64,000 bases of DNA from Lysobacterales bacterium (GCA_002722315.1 PBLG01000018.1:1-64000), one strand, 5' to 3'. Positions 37,749 to 47,753 are shown, counted from the first letter of the stretch. Notes: generated from the letters alone by a model not told the origin. A program made the numbers and translations.

Positions 37749-40664
37749 ATGACGTCGGACAGGGGTGCAGGTTCGGTTTCGCGGACCGATAGCGGGACCG
37801 TCGGCGAGGTGCGGCGCTTTTGGCGGGTGATGAGCACGGCTGTATTGGCAGCCCTTCTCCTCGTGCCGTGGCCGCTGCTGGCCGCATCCCCTGTCGGCAC
37901 CCCGGCCATTCAGCGCTACGCGCCCGAGCTCGAGGTCTATCCGCGTAATTTCGCGGTCACCCAGGGGCCCTCGGGCGTCGTCTATGTCGGCAACGCCGAA
38001 GGCGTGCTGAGCTTCGACGGCACCCGCTGGCGCTTGCACCGGGTCAACGACCAGGAACTGGTCCGGACCCTCGCTCACGACGGCGGAGACCGCCTCTACG
38101 TTGGGGGTTACGACGGTTTCGGTTATTTCGAGACACCAATCGATGCCGGGAGCGAATACGTCGACCTGACCGTCGATTTTGGCATCGAAGAACCCGCGTT
38201 CGCCGATATCTGGCAACTCGAGGTGCTGCCCGAAGGCGTTTTCTTCCTGGCGCTCAACGACCTGTTCCGACTTGACCCCGACACCGGCGAGACTCGCCGC
38301 TGGACCCACCCCGGCCGCTTCGGGGCCATGGCACGCATCGGCGACAAGCTGTATGTGCAGTATCGCGGTGAAGGCATGCGGGTCTGGCGCGACGGCGATT
38401 TTCATCCGGTTCCCGGCAGCGCCCGGCTGGCCGGCCAGTTGTTCGATCTGCTCGAATTGCCCGGCGGAGGCTTCCTGTCCACGGCCAGGGACGGCGACTG
38501 GCTGACTTTCCGCGATGGCGTGGTCGACCAATTCGACGCGCCGCCCGGTCTGCCGGAGTCGAGTTACTTCACCGCCGCGACGCGCCTGGAAGGTGGCCTG
38601 ATCGCGCTGGGATCGATCGACGGCTGGCTGTATTTCCTCGATCCGGCAACGCGCAGCGTCGATTCTTTCAGGCTCGCCCGCGACTGGATCGCCGACCTGT
38701 ACGCGACGCCGGAGGGCGGCCTGGTCGCCCAGACCGATCATGAAACGCTCTATGTACGCTGGCCGGCCAAGTGGACCGCGTGGAATCCGGATCACGGACT
38801 GACCGGCAACGTGATGGAGGTAGTGCCCTGGCAGGACCGCTGGCTGGTGATCTCGAACGGCGGCGCCCTGGCCAGCGGCGTCGAGGAGCAGCCGCGCTTC
38901 GAGCCGTTGCCGTGGACCGATTTCGAGGCCTGGGACTTTCTCCCGCTTTCAGACGGTTCGGGTCTCTTCGCCGAGTCCTATGCGCTCAAGCACGTCGGGC
39001 CGGACGGCGTGTTGCAGACCATGGAATCGGTGCAGTACCCGCGCGTCATCGTGTCATCGGGCCGCGACACCTCGCTTTTCTTCGTCGGCGCCGAGGACGG
39101 GCTGCACCTGGTGCGCCGCACGGCCGAGGGATTCGAGCACGTGGCGGCCCGAACCGACGGACTGGCTCCGGTGTTTTCGCTGGTGGAAATCGGCGACGGC
39201 CGCCTTTTGCTCGGCACGCAGGGCAAGGGCGTTTTCGAGGCTCGCTTCGACGCGCGGTTCGAGTCGATCGAACTGATCGAGCGAAACGACGGTATTGAAT
39301 TCAGCGAGGCCGAGTACGCCGATCTGGTATCGATCGACGACCGGGTGCACGCACTGACCGAAGACGCGATCTGGCGCTGGCACGGCGACGGTTTCGAACC
39401 GGCCCCGATCGAAGGGCTGGATGCGTTGCGCAGGGACGGCAGGTACCTGGAGGTGCGCCAGGCGCCGGACGGCGAGCTCTGGGCATTCGACTTCAGCAGC
39501 CTTTATCGTCGCGACCCCGGCGGCGAGTGGCTGAAAATGGACATCGGACCGCTTTATCGAGGCGCGCTTTCGTCCATCGATTTCGATGCCTCGGGTCGCG
39601 TCTTCATCGGCGCCTCGGGCGGCGTCGTGATCTTCGACCCTTCGGCGCCGGACCTGACCCATACCGGTTACGACGTGATGCTGCGCGCCGTCCGGTTCGA
39701 CGACCGCTCGGGCGAGATGAGACAACTGGCGCTCGGAATGCCGCAAGAAGTGCCCGCCGGCCCGTCCTCGATCCGCTTCGAATACTCGCTGCCGGGTCTC
39801 AATGGACGCAACGAGATTCGTTATCGGGCGCGCCTGCGCGGCTACGAGCCGGAATTCACCGACTGGGAAGCCACCAGCCAGTATTCCTACATCAACCTGC
39901 CGCCCGGCGAGTACGCGTTCGAGGCCGTGGCACAGGCCCCGTCGGGCGATATCAGCGAGATAGAGCCCTTCGAATTTCGCATCGTGCCGCCGTGGTATCG
40001 GTCTCCCTGGATCCTCAATATGCGCTGGCCGGCCGCGGCCGTGCTGCTGGCCCTGCTGATCTGGCTGTACATGAGGGCGAGAGTCTGGCGGCTGGAGGGC
40101 GAGCGCAAGCGCCTGGCGACCAAGGTGCGGCAGCGCACCCAGGCGCTGGTCGCGGCCAATCGAAAACTCAAGCAGATGGCCGAGATCGACGAATTGACCG
40201 GCATCGCCAACCGGCGCAGTCTCGATCAATACCTGCGCCAGCAGATCGCGCAATGCCATGCCGGCGAGCGGCCGCTGGCGCTTGCGTTGATCGACCTGGA
40301 CCAGTTCAAGCCCTACAACGACCGACATGGCCACCTGGCCGGGGACCGGATGCTGCGCGATATCGCGAACTGCCTGGCCAGCGGTTTCGACGTTCCGGAC
40401 GCGCTGGTTGCGCGATTCGGCGGCGACGAATTCGCCGCAGTGCTGCCGGGCCTGGACGTCGACGATGCAGCCGAACTGGCCGAACGCGTGCGGGCGCATT
40501 GCGCCGGGGCCTGCGACGACGTCAGGCTGTCGATCGGGATCGCGGTGGTCGGCGCCCACCAGCAGGTAGATTCGGTCGGACTGCTGGAGGCCGCCGATCT
40601 CCAGCTCTACGAGATCAAGCGCGCCGGGCGCAATGGCGTAGGCAGCACGCGGGTGGGCGGCTGA
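37749..40664 (+). CDS. membrane diguanylate cyclase with periplasmic propeller sensor
   Basis: A 971-residue sensor enzyme that makes cyclic di-GMP. A signal/anchor (VMSTAVLAALLLVPWPLLA) is followed by about 600 residues of two-component-regulator-type propeller repeats in the periplasm (for example GVVYVGNAEGVLSFDGTRWR). A Y_Y_Y domain (RYRARLRGYEPEFTDWEA) comes next, then a membrane helix (WPAAAVLLALLIWLYM), a coiled coil and a GGDEF domain. The GGDEF signature is at residues 891-895 in RFGGDEFAAVLPG, so it should be active. No RxxD inhibitory site is seen just upstream. Start: ATG 37749, or an in-frame ATG at 37830. Confidence 0.93.
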   Translation: MTSDRGAGSVSRTDSGTVGEVRRFWRVMSTAVLAALLLVPWPLLAASPVGTPAIQRYAPELEVYPRNFAVTQGPSGVVYVGNAEGVLSFDGTRWRLHRVNDQELVRTLAHDGGDRLYVGGYDGFGYFETPIDAGSEYVDLTVDFGIEEPAFADIWQLEVLPEGVFFLALNDLFRLDPDTGETRRWTHPGRFGAMARIGDKLYVQYRGEGMRVWRDGDFHPVPGSARLAGQLFDLLELPGGGFLSTARDGDWLTFRDGVVDQFDAPPGLPESSYFTAATRLEGGLIALGSIDGWLYFLDPATRSVDSFRLARDWIADLYATPEGGLVAQTDHETLYVRWPAKWTAWNPDHGLTGNVMEVVPWQDRWLVISNGGALASGVEEQPRFEPLPWTDFEAWDFLPLSDGSGLFAESYALKHVGPDGVLQTMESVQYPRVIVSSGRDTSLFFVGAEDGLHLVRRTAEGFEHVAARTDGLAPVFSLVEIGDGRLLLGTQGKGVFEARFDARFESIELIERNDGIEFSEAEYADLVSIDDRVHALTEDAIWRWHGDGFEPAPIEGLDALRRDGRYLEVRQAPDGELWAFDFSSLYRRDPGGEWLKMDIGPLYRGALSSIDFDASGRVFIGASGGVVIFDPSAPDLTHTGYDVMLRAVRFDDRSGEMRQLALGMPQEVPAGPSSIRFEYSLPGLNGRNEIRYRARLRGYEPEFTDWEATSQYSYINLPPGEYAFEAVAQAPSGDISEIEPFEFRIVPPWYRSPWILNMRWPAAAVLLALLIWLYMRARVWRLEGERKRLATKVRQRTQALVAANRKLKQMAEIDELTGIANRRSLDQYLRQQIAQCHAGERPLALALIDLDQFKPYNDRHGHLAGDRMLRDIANCLASGFDVPDALVARFGGDEFAAVLPGLDVDDAAELAERVRAHCAGACDDVRLSIGIAVVGAHQQVDSVGLLEAADLQLYEIKRAGRNGVGSTRVGG

Positions 40665-40686
40665 GCGAGCGGCACCGGGCTCCGTG

Positions 40687-41535
40687 TCAGGAACTCTCCA
40701 GCCACCCGGCGACAAGTTCTGCGCTGGCGCCCGGCGATTCGAGCCAGTGGAAGTGATCGGCACGCGCGCCCTGCGCCCGGCGGGTCACGATGCGGCGGTC
40801 GATTCGGCATTTCGGAAGCTTGGCCAGCAGCCAGTCCAGCGACATCTCCGGGACGAACCAGTCGTCCGCCATCCGCACCGTCAACACCGGCAATTCGAGC
40901 CCGGTCAGCGCGGCCTCGCCATCGAACTTGAGGCTATCCAGATCGTAGCGGCCCGTCTTGCCGGTTCGAGCCCAGTCCGTGATGACGCCGTGGGCCTCGG
41001 TGCCTGCAAAGCCCAGGCGTTTGCCGGGGAAGTGGCCGAGCAGCCCGGAGACGACCGGAAACGTGCGGAACACGACGGCGAGCAGCGACCGCATGGGCCA
41101 GGGAAATACGCGTGCATAGGGGCTGCCGCCGGCCACCAGTACCAGCCCGGCGGCGAGGTCGGGCCGGTGCGAGGCGGCCAGGCAGGCCAGCTGCGAACCC
41201 AGGCTGTGGCCCGCCAGCCACACGCGGGTACCGGCCTCGTCGGTTGTCGCCTCCAGGGCGGCGTCCAGGTCCTCGTCGACCAGCTGGTGATAACTCCAGT
41301 CCCGGCCCTTGCCGGCGCGCAGGCTGGACGAGCCGTTGCCGCGCCATTCGTGTATGAACACCCGGGTGCCGCGCTCGGCCAGGGCGCGGGCGAAGGCGAT
41401 GTAGTGACGGGCGCTGATGCCCATGCCGGGCAACAACAGCATCGCCCGCTCGGCCCGGGCAGGCGCGATATCGATGAGCTGGAAGCGATGGCCGTCCCGG
41501 GATTCGACGTCGATGACGGGCTCGTCGTGCGGCAT
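40687..41535 (-). CDS. alpha/beta hydrolase (predicted alpha/beta-fold, lysophospholipase-like)
   Basis: A 282-residue alpha/beta hydrolase: oxyanion strand MLLLPGMGISARHY, nucleophile elbow LAGHSLGSQLA (Ser about residue 113), and a late His in RADHFHWLE. The segments FIHEWRGNGSSS and DWSYHQLVDEDL are typical of a proteobacterial group annotated as predicted alpha/beta-fold hydrolases. The frame is open far upstream, across the PldA gene, but MPHDEPVIDVESRDG at 41535 is the sensible start. It follows pldA by 29 bases on the same strand, so it may act on the products of lipid breakdown (inference). Confidence 0.85.
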   Translation of the reverse strand: MPHDEPVIDVESRDGHRFQLIDIAPARAERAMLLLPGMGISARHYIAFARALAERGTRVFIHEWRGNGSSSLRAGKGRDWSYHQLVDEDLDAALEATTDEAGTRVWLAGHSLGSQLACLAASHRPDLAAGLVLVAGGSPYARVFPWPMRSLLAVVFRTFPVVSGLLGHFPGKRLGFAGTEAHGVITDWARTGKTGRYDLDSLKFDGEAALTGLELPVLTVRMADDWFVPEMSLDWLLAKLPKCRIDRRIVTRRAQGARADHFHWLESPGASAELVAGWLESS

Positions 41536-41564
41536 GTCGAGGGTTTCCTTTGACGGCCGATGGA

Positions 41565-42614
41565 CTACTGGACCAGCGACACGCCCAGCCCGATGGTCGT
41601 CTGCCGATGGTTGTAGTCGATCAGCGTTTCGCCGTAGCCGGTGAACACCTGCAGGTAGGCCTTCAGGTCTCCGATCAGCTGGTAGTGCCAGTCGAACTGC
41701 AGCGCGCCGCGATTCTCGCCGTTCGCCCAGCGCGCCGTCAGGCCCAGGTCGTGCTTGTTCTTCTGCCACTTGATCCTGACGTCGCCATGACCAAGGTAAT
41801 CATCGATGTCGGGGTTGTCGTCGTCTTTCACGGGATCGACGCGCAGCCACGGGCGAATGAAAAACTGCCAGTCGCCGCGCTCGAAGCCGAAGTCGGCGTA
41901 TATCCGGTTCCAGCTTCGCGAGCGCGGCTGGCTGCGTCCGTTCGACTGGTGGACGAAACCCAGGTTCACGAACTGCCAGCGCACGCCGGGCAGGTCGATG
42001 CCGGTTCGCCAGGTCGACATGATCTCGGGCTCGAAGTTGTTTTCTCGAAACGGCGAAGACTCGTCGCCGTTGTATGCCTGCCAGCTCGATTGCTGGGTAT
42101 AGCCGAACCAGATATCGCCGTTGTTCCAGAGCGGGTCGTCGAGCACCTTGGTCTTGAAGCTGAGCTGGAACTTGGCCTCCACCTCGTTCAACTGGTCGGA
42201 TTCCGTCACGGTCCTGCCCGGCGCCGGCGAAGAGGGAAAGTTGTTCCTGCGGGTGGTGTATCGCGCCGGCAACGCATAGACCGGGCGATAGGTGCGAACG
42301 CGCAGCAGGCCGCCGTGCGTCGCGTCGTCCAGCTCCCATTGGCGCATCATCCGCGAACGGCGCGCCGCGGTCTCGCCGCCGGGCCGGGTCAGCAGTTCAC
42401 GATCCGGCTCGGCCACCGCGAGTTCGTCGTCGCGCCCGGTCACGCTGGCGCCGGGGATATCGTCGTAGCACTCCAGCCGCTTCGCTCGATCTTCCAGCAC
42501 CCGACAGGCGTCCAGCGCTTCCTGTGCAGCGATGTCCTCGCTGGTCTGTGCATCGACACTTCCGAACGCCAGAATCAGCGCCCCGACCTTCGCAAAGCGA
42601 ATCAAGATTCTCAT
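41565..42614 (-). CDS. pldA: outer-membrane phospholipase A (PldA)
   Basis: A 349-residue outer-membrane phospholipase that removes acyl chains from misplaced phospholipids in the outer leaflet. After the signal peptide (ends SVDA) there is a periplasmic extension with CRVLEDRAKRLECYDDI, then the beta-barrel. Catalytic residues fit E. coli PldA: His222 and Ser224 in FVHQSNGR, and Asn236 twelve residues on in SWNRIYADFG, the same spacing as His142/Ser144/Asn156. GYTQQSSWQ and RENNFEPE are also conserved. The barrel ends in Q and not the more common terminal F. Calcium-dependent dimer activation is expected by analogy. Confidence 0.95.
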   Translation of the reverse strand: MRILIRFAKVGALILAFGSVDAQTSEDIAAQEALDACRVLEDRAKRLECYDDIPGASVTGRDDELAVAEPDRELLTRPGGETAARRSRMMRQWELDDATHGGLLRVRTYRPVYALPARYTTRRNNFPSSPAPGRTVTESDQLNEVEAKFQLSFKTKVLDDPLWNNGDIWFGYTQQSSWQAYNGDESSPFRENNFEPEIMSTWRTGIDLPGVRWQFVNLGFVHQSNGRSQPRSRSWNRIYADFGFERGDWQFFIRPWLRVDPVKDDDNPDIDDYLGHGDVRIKWQKNKHDLGLTARWANGENRGALQFDWHYQLIGDLKAYLQVFTGYGETLIDYNHRQTTIGLGVSLVQ

Positions 42615-42899
42615 GTATGCCTCATTCCGGTTTCAACAACGCCGCGACAATGGTGCGGGAATCCCGCAGCGAAACGCGAGGATACACCGCTTCGGCATTA
42701 CACCTCGATGAACGCCGCCCGGCGCCGGACAGTGTCTGCCGCGAAGTCAAATAAGGCCACAATGGTGAATTTTCTTTTCAGGGTTTCTCAGGTGCGGTGT
42801 GTGAGGCGTCGCGCGCAGCACAGGAACCGCAGTGTCGACCCGCCTCGTCCGCGACCCGGACTACTGCGAGGCCGCCAGAACCCGAATCTGCCGGACCTG

Positions 42900-42955
42900 G
42901 CTCGGTCGCGGCTCCTCGACGTAGCTTTGGCTACGCCTGCGGCCCGCTCGGTCGC
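42900..42955 (-). repeat. 56-nt hairpin module, copy D
   Basis: On the minus strand it has GCGACCGAGC at both ends and a central stem GTAGC/GCTAC, with GCAGGCGTAGC before the loop and GAGGAGC after. Exactly 56 nt long. Confidence 0.8.
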
Positions 42956-43229
42956 CACGTCCGTCATCTCCGCGCCCTGGCGACCTCTCGCTACGCCCGG
43001 GCCACGAACGAGCCGGGTTTTGGGTACATGAGGATTCCGGGCACCGCACGGCGGCTTCTGGAATATACCGTCATAGCCGCTTATTGCCCCGATGGTGAAT
43101 TTTCTTCTCAGGGTTTTTCGGGTGCGTGCCAGGCGTCGTCGCGCGGCGCGCAGAAACCGCAGTGTCGACCCGCCTCGTCCGCGACCCGGACTACTGCGAG
43201 GCCGCCAGCACCCGAATCTGCCGGACCTG

Positions 43230-43285
43230 GCTAGGTCGCGGCTCCTCGACGTAGCTTTGGCTACGCCTGCGGCCCGCTCGGTCGC
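43230..43285 (-). repeat. 56-nt hairpin module, copy E
   Basis: Identical to copy D except that one boundary decamer reads GCGACCTAGC. It lies 330 bases from copy D, one tandem unit away. Confidence 0.8.
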
Positions 43286-43432
43286 CATGTCCGCCATGTC
43301 CGCCATCTCCGCGCCCTGGCGACCTCTCGCTACCCCCGGGCCACGAACGAGTCAGGTTTTTGGTACATGAGGATTTCGAGCACCGCACGGCGGCGTCTGG
43401 TGCGTGCCCGAGGAAGCCTGAGAAGAAAATTC

Positions 43433-43507
43433 TGGTGGGCGATGCTGGGTTCGAACCAGCGACCCCTGCCGTGTGAAGGCAGTGCTCTCCCGCTGAGCTA
43501 ATCGCCC
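43433..43507 (-). tRNA. tRNA-Val (anticodon CAC)
   Basis: A 75-nt cloverleaf on the minus strand. The acceptor arms GGGCGAT/ATCGCCC pair fully and the CCA end is encoded. The D-loop is AGCTCAGCGGGAGAGC. The anticodon arm is CTGCC-TTCACAC-GGCAG, giving anticodon CAC for GUG valine codons. The T-arm contains GGTTCGAACC. It stands alone downstream of the RND permease gene, and no integrase is beside it. Confidence 0.95.
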
Positions 43508-43573
43508 TTCCAGCCGGCAATGATACTGCGGTTCGACGGCTAATGCAGCATCTTCTGTGCCCTCGGCCCCCGA

Positions 43574-46500
43574 TCAGTCGACGGTCCTGGCGCGAAAGTC
43601 CAGCCCGAACGGCCCCAGATTCATCAGCAACCGATAAAGCACCGGAATCACCAGAAGGGTCAGCGCGGTCGAGGCGAGAAGGCCGGAGATGATCGCCCAG
43701 GCCATCGGCGGCCAGAGGGTGGAGTCGGTCATGGTCAGCGGCGCGAGGCCGACCACGGTGGTGGTCGTGGTGAGCAATATCGGGCGCGTTCGCCGCTTGA
43801 CCGCCGCCGCGATTGCCGCGCCTACCGATTCGCCTTCGGCGCGCATCTGCTCGGCCACGTCGATCAGGACGATGGCGTTGTTGACCACGATGCCGACGAG
43901 CGCGACGATGCCCAGCATCGCGGTGAAGCCGAACGGTTGCCCGGCCAGCAGCAGGCCGGGCACGACGCCGACGACCGCCAGCGGAACGGTGACCAGCACG
44001 ATCCCCATCAGCCGGAACGAATTGAACTGCCACAGCAGAAAGACGAGCAGCAGCAGAAGGCCGATCGGAAGGGCCGAAAACAGCGCGCTGTTCGCCGAGC
44101 CCGCTTCTTCGGCTGCGCCGGCGATCTCGAGCTCGATGCGGTCGGGCAGAACCAGTGCGTCCAGCCGCGGCATCAATTCGGAGAGCACGTCGTTGTAGGT
44201 CACGCCGTCGGCGGTCTCGGCAAGCACGCTGGTCACGCGCCTGAGGTCGAAATGCTCGATGACGGCCGGCTGGAAACCGACGTCGGTGTGCAGGAACTGC
44301 GCCAGCGGCAACGGACCGGCCGAGGTCGTGATCATCAATCCGTCGAGGGCCTGGGCCGGGAACAGCTCGCCTTCCGGACTGCGGATTCGCATCGGTACCG
44401 GTTCCCGGCCCAGCCGCCAGGTCGAGAACTCGCGGCCCCGCGTGACGTCGGCGAGCAGTTGCCCGATCTGCTCGCGGGTCACCCCGAAGCGGGCGGCCTC
44501 GGCGTCGTCGATCCTGAATTCCAGGGTCGGGATGCCGGCGCCCAGCTTGTGCCGGACGTCCACCGCGCCGGGCGTGGCCCGGACCGCGGCCATTACCTGG
44601 TCCACGGCGCGCTGCAGATCCCGCGTGTCCTTGCCGTAAAGCCGTATTTCCACCGGCGCATTGATCGGTGGACCCTGGCCCAGCCGATGGGCCACGACCT
44701 GTGCCTCGGGGACGTCGACGGCGCTGCGCGCACGGGCCTCGTCGGCAATGTCGCCAATGACCGAACTGTCGGACGTTATGACGACGATTCTCGCGAAATG
44801 CGGCGAAGCCGGAATCTGGGCCAGGTTGTAGAAGAAACGCGGACCGCTGAAGCCTGCATAGACGTGAACCTGCTCGACGTCGTCGCGTTTGCGAAGATGT
44901 TCGGCCAGCCCGCTTGCCATCAGAGCCGAGTGATCGGTGTGCGTGCCTTCGGGAAAGTTCATGTCCACCAGCAGCTGGTTGCGGTCCGTGGACGGAAAGA
45001 AATCCCGCGAGAGCCACTGGCCCAGAAACAGGCTGCCCAGTACCAGCGCCGCGGTGGTGACGAGGATGACCGCCGGACGACGGTAGCCGATCTCGGCCAG
45101 GCGCTCGCCGACCGTTTCGATAAGCGGCTGGGTGCGCCCCGGGTCGGGCTTCAGTACCGCGGAACCGAGAATGGGCGTGACCAGCAGCGCGTAGAAATAG
45201 CTGACGGTCAGCGTCAGCATGACCAGGATCGGAATGCCTCGGGTGAAGTCCGCGGTGTCGCCCGACGACAGCAGCAGCGGGGCGAACGCCGCCAGCGTGG
45301 TGCCGGTGGCGGCGGCCAGGGGCGTGGCGAGCTCGCGAACCGAGGCCGCGCAGGCTTCGCGTCGCGTACGCCCCTGGTCCAGGTGCCACTGCAGGTTTTC
45401 GACCATGACGATCGCATTGTCGACCAGCATGCCCAGCGCGATGACCATGCCGGCGATCGCCATCTGGTGCAGCACGCCGCCGCCGAGGGCGAAGATCGCC
45501 AGCGAGCTGAACGTGACCAGCGGCAGGACGCTGGCCACCAGGAGACCCAGGCGCGGTCCCATGAAGACGATCAATACCAGGGCCACCACGGCGACCCCCA
45601 TCAGCAGCGACCGGCCGAGTTCCGAGAGGCGCTGCTCCACCCAGCGAGGCTGGAAGAACATCTCGCGGATCTCGAGCGGGGCGGTAGTCGGGTCGAACCC
45701 GTTCGACCAGTGCCCGTACGGCTTCGCCGACCTCGACGGCGTTGACCCGGTTGGGGGGGAACACGATGCCGAGTCCGACCGCCGGGCGGCCGTCCGACCA
45801 CATGCGCTCGGTGGTCGGCTGGGCCGTCGTGAGCGTGACCTCGGCGACCTGGGCCAGCGGCATCAGCACGCCGCTGGAGGTCCGGATCGGCATGTCGCGC
45901 AATTCCTCCAGGCTGGAGAATTCCGTTCCCGGGTTCAGCACCAGGCTTCTCCCCTCGACCTGCAGGGTGCCCCCGGCCAGAGTCCGGTTGCTGGCGGCAA
46001 GCTGTTCGGCCAGGCTGTGCGCGTCCAGGCCGTTCGCCAGCGCCACGGCCGGGTCGATCGCGATCAGCAGTTGCTCGCCGGGGTCGGCGACCAGGTCCAC
46101 GCTCGCGATCTGCGGCAGTCGGAACAGGTCGCGTCGCAGTTCCCGTGCCGCGTCCAGCAGTTGCAGGAGATCATCGCTGCCTTCGACGACCAGCACCACG
46201 GCGTGTGAATCCATGGAGCGGTCCCGAACGTCGGCCGGTCCAGGTCCTGGCGGAAACTCGCGCTCGGCGTCCTCGACCGCATTGCGGATGCGGTTCCACG
46301 CCGCGTCGGTATCGTAGATGTGCTGCTGAAGCCCGACCCAGACGTGGGCCACGCCCAGGCGCACCGTGCCGCGAATCTCGGCGACTTCCTCGAGCTGGGC
46401 CAGTTCCTCTTCCAGCGGGTCCAGCACCAGCCGTTCGATCTCGGCCGGGTCGGCCCCGGGCCACTCGACAAGCACTTGGCCGTAGCGGTACGGAAAGAAG

Positions 46501-46616
46501 GGGTCTTCCTGGCGATTCATCTGCTGCCAGGCCAGCGCGCCGATCAGCGACAGCAACACCACGAAGGCCAGGATCAGCCGGCGGCGCTGAAGTGCGAAAA
46601 AGATCGCGGTCGTCAT
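43574..46616 (-). pseudogene. RND efflux transporter permease with a one-base frameshift
   Basis: Homology to AcrB-like RND pumps runs through two frames. The N-terminal part (46616 down to about 45682) shows the first helix and porter domain (PYRYGQVLVEWPGADPAEIE). The remainder (to 43574) holds the other helices, including GMLVDNAIVMVENLQWHLDQ and VALVGIVVNNAIVLIDVAEQ. The break is at 45678-45681, a run of four G on the plus strand. Removing one base gives DYRPLEIREMFFQ and a continuous 1014-residue protein of normal length. Either the gene is disabled or the base is a sequence error. It overlaps the adaptor gene by four bases. Confidence 0.85.
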
Positions 46617-47737
46617 CGAACGATCCGCACCGGTTCGCCGTCGAGCAGGTTGGACTGGCCGGCCACCACGATGCGGTCACCTTCGGCGACCGGGCCGAAA
46701 ACGTCCACCCATCCGTCGGCCAGGCGTCCCAGCTGAACCGAGACTTCCTCGGCGCGACCGTCGACGACGCGGAAAATTCGGCCGTAACCGGTGCCCGGGT
46801 CGACGACCGCTGCCAGCGGTACTGCTGCCGTGCTGGTCGCCGGTAGCTCGAGAATCACGTATACCGGCGCACCGGATCGTGTGTCCAGGGCGTCTTCGGC
46901 GCTCAATGCGACGACGACCGGCACCGGCGCGCCGGGCACGCCGCGGCCCATCTCGTGCACTCGACCGCCCAGCCGCAGACCCCGGTCCTGCAGCAGAATG
47001 TCGGCCGGGTCGCCGACCGAAAGCCGGGCAGCGGTCTCGGGCGGCAACTGCACCTCCACCTCCAGCTCATCGCCGGCCAGCATCATGACGGGCTGTCCGG
47101 CGCGCACGGAATCGCCGGGTTCGGCGTAGAAGCGGGCGATGCGACCGTCGAACGGCGCCCGCAATGCCGCGTCGTCGAGCTGCGCCCGCGCCTGGTCCAG
47201 GCGCGCCTCGGCCTGCTCCAGCGCAGCCCGAGCCGCATCCCGGCGGGTGCGGGTCTGCTCGAGGTCGTCCTCGGAAATCAGGTCGCGCTCGACCAGCGTT
47301 GCCTGTCGCCGGGTATCGGTTTCGAGCTGCTCGAGCCGGGTACCGGCCTCGCGCACGTCGGCCAGCGCGCCGGCCAGACCCGGCTGCAATGCAGGATTGT
47401 AAAGCGTGGCCAGTTGTTCACCCTGGGTGACACGCGCACCGAGTTGCACGTGACGCTGCTGCAGCGTTCCGTCGTCGAGGAAGGCCATTTCGGCGCGCTG
47501 CCTCGGGCGCAGCGCGCCGGGCAGCCGGATGCGCTCGCCTGCACTGTCGATCCGCGCTTCGGCGACGCGCACCGGCCGGGCGGAAGTCGAATCGATGGCT
47601 ACGGCTTGTTCGGCCGGCTCGCAAGCGGTCAGCAACAGCGACATCAGCGCCGCGCCGAGCGTCGCGATCACTGGTCGCAGAGCCGGCAAACCGGCCGACC
47701 GGTCAATTATTGGAGCGCGGGCAAAGGAATGCATCAT
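46613..47737 (-). CDS. RND efflux periplasmic adaptor subunit
   Basis: A 374-residue membrane-fusion protein that links the RND pump to an outer-membrane channel. A lipoprotein-type signal ends in LLLTAC (Cys about residue 39). Hallmarks are PGALRPRQRAEMAF, a coiled-coil hairpin rich in RDAARAALEQAEARLDQ, and the lipoyl/barrel part LRAPFDGRIARFYAEPGDSV. The start is uncertain. The first ATG (47737) gives an unusually long lead, whereas an in-frame GTG near 47671 would leave the palindrome at 47691-47709 in its promoter. No outer-membrane factor gene is nearby, so a shared TolC-like channel is likely. Confidence 0.92.
   Translation of the reverse strand: MMHSFARAPIIDRSAGLPALRPVIATLGAALMSLLLTACEPAEQAVAIDSTSARPVRVAEARIDSAGERIRLPGALRPRQRAEMAFLDDGTLQQRHVQLGARVTQGEQLATLYNPALQPGLAGALADVREAGTRLEQLETDTRRQATLVERDLISEDDLEQTRTRRDAARAALEQAEARLDQARAQLDDAALRAPFDGRIARFYAEPGDSVRAGQPVMMLAGDELEVEVQLPPETAARLSVGDPADILLQDRGLRLGGRVHEMGRGVPGAPVPVVVALSAEDALDTRSGAPVYVILELPATSTAAVPLAAVVDPGTGYGRIFRVVDGRAEEVSVQLGRLADGWVDVFGPVAEGDRIVVAGQSNLLDGEPVRIVR
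47691..47709. promoter_or_regulatory. candidate TetR operator (site 2)
   Basis: CCGGCCGACCGGTCAATTA, matching 17 of 19 bases with the site upstream of the TetR gene at 48382-48400. The core ACCGGCCGACCGGT is nearly palindromic. It lies within the first codons of the longest adaptor frame, about 20 bases upstream of the alternative GTG start. Confidence 0.5.
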
Positions 47738-47753
47738 CGTGGGTCCGGGGATG

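Larger units (their letters stand above)
42762..43432. repeat. two tandem ~330-bp repeat units abutting tRNA-Val
   Basis: Unit one starts at 42762 and unit two at 43092, both with ATGGTGAATTTTCTT. They share long near-identical blocks (for example GCAGTGTCGACCCGCCTCGT, CTACTGCGAGGCCGCCAG, GCGCCCTGGCGACCTCTCGC and GCACCGCACGGCGGC), and each carries one 56-nt module. Unit two ends in an inverted copy of its own start (GAATTTTCTTCTCAGG), so it has terminal inverted repeats. The second end touches the CCA end of the tRNA gene. The stretch 42615-43432 contains no convincing gene; frames through it reflect base composition. Confidence 0.85.

Noticed and set aside
43433-43507. Prophage or integrative element at tRNA-Val
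   Set aside because: No integrase, excisionase or phage genes are near, and there is no duplicated tRNA 3' end in the window.
43191-46616. A 1141-codon frame starting at the RND permease start and running past the tRNA
   Set aside because: After 45678 it no longer resembles an RND protein; it follows the wrong frame after the one-base shift and even reads through the tRNA-Val gene.
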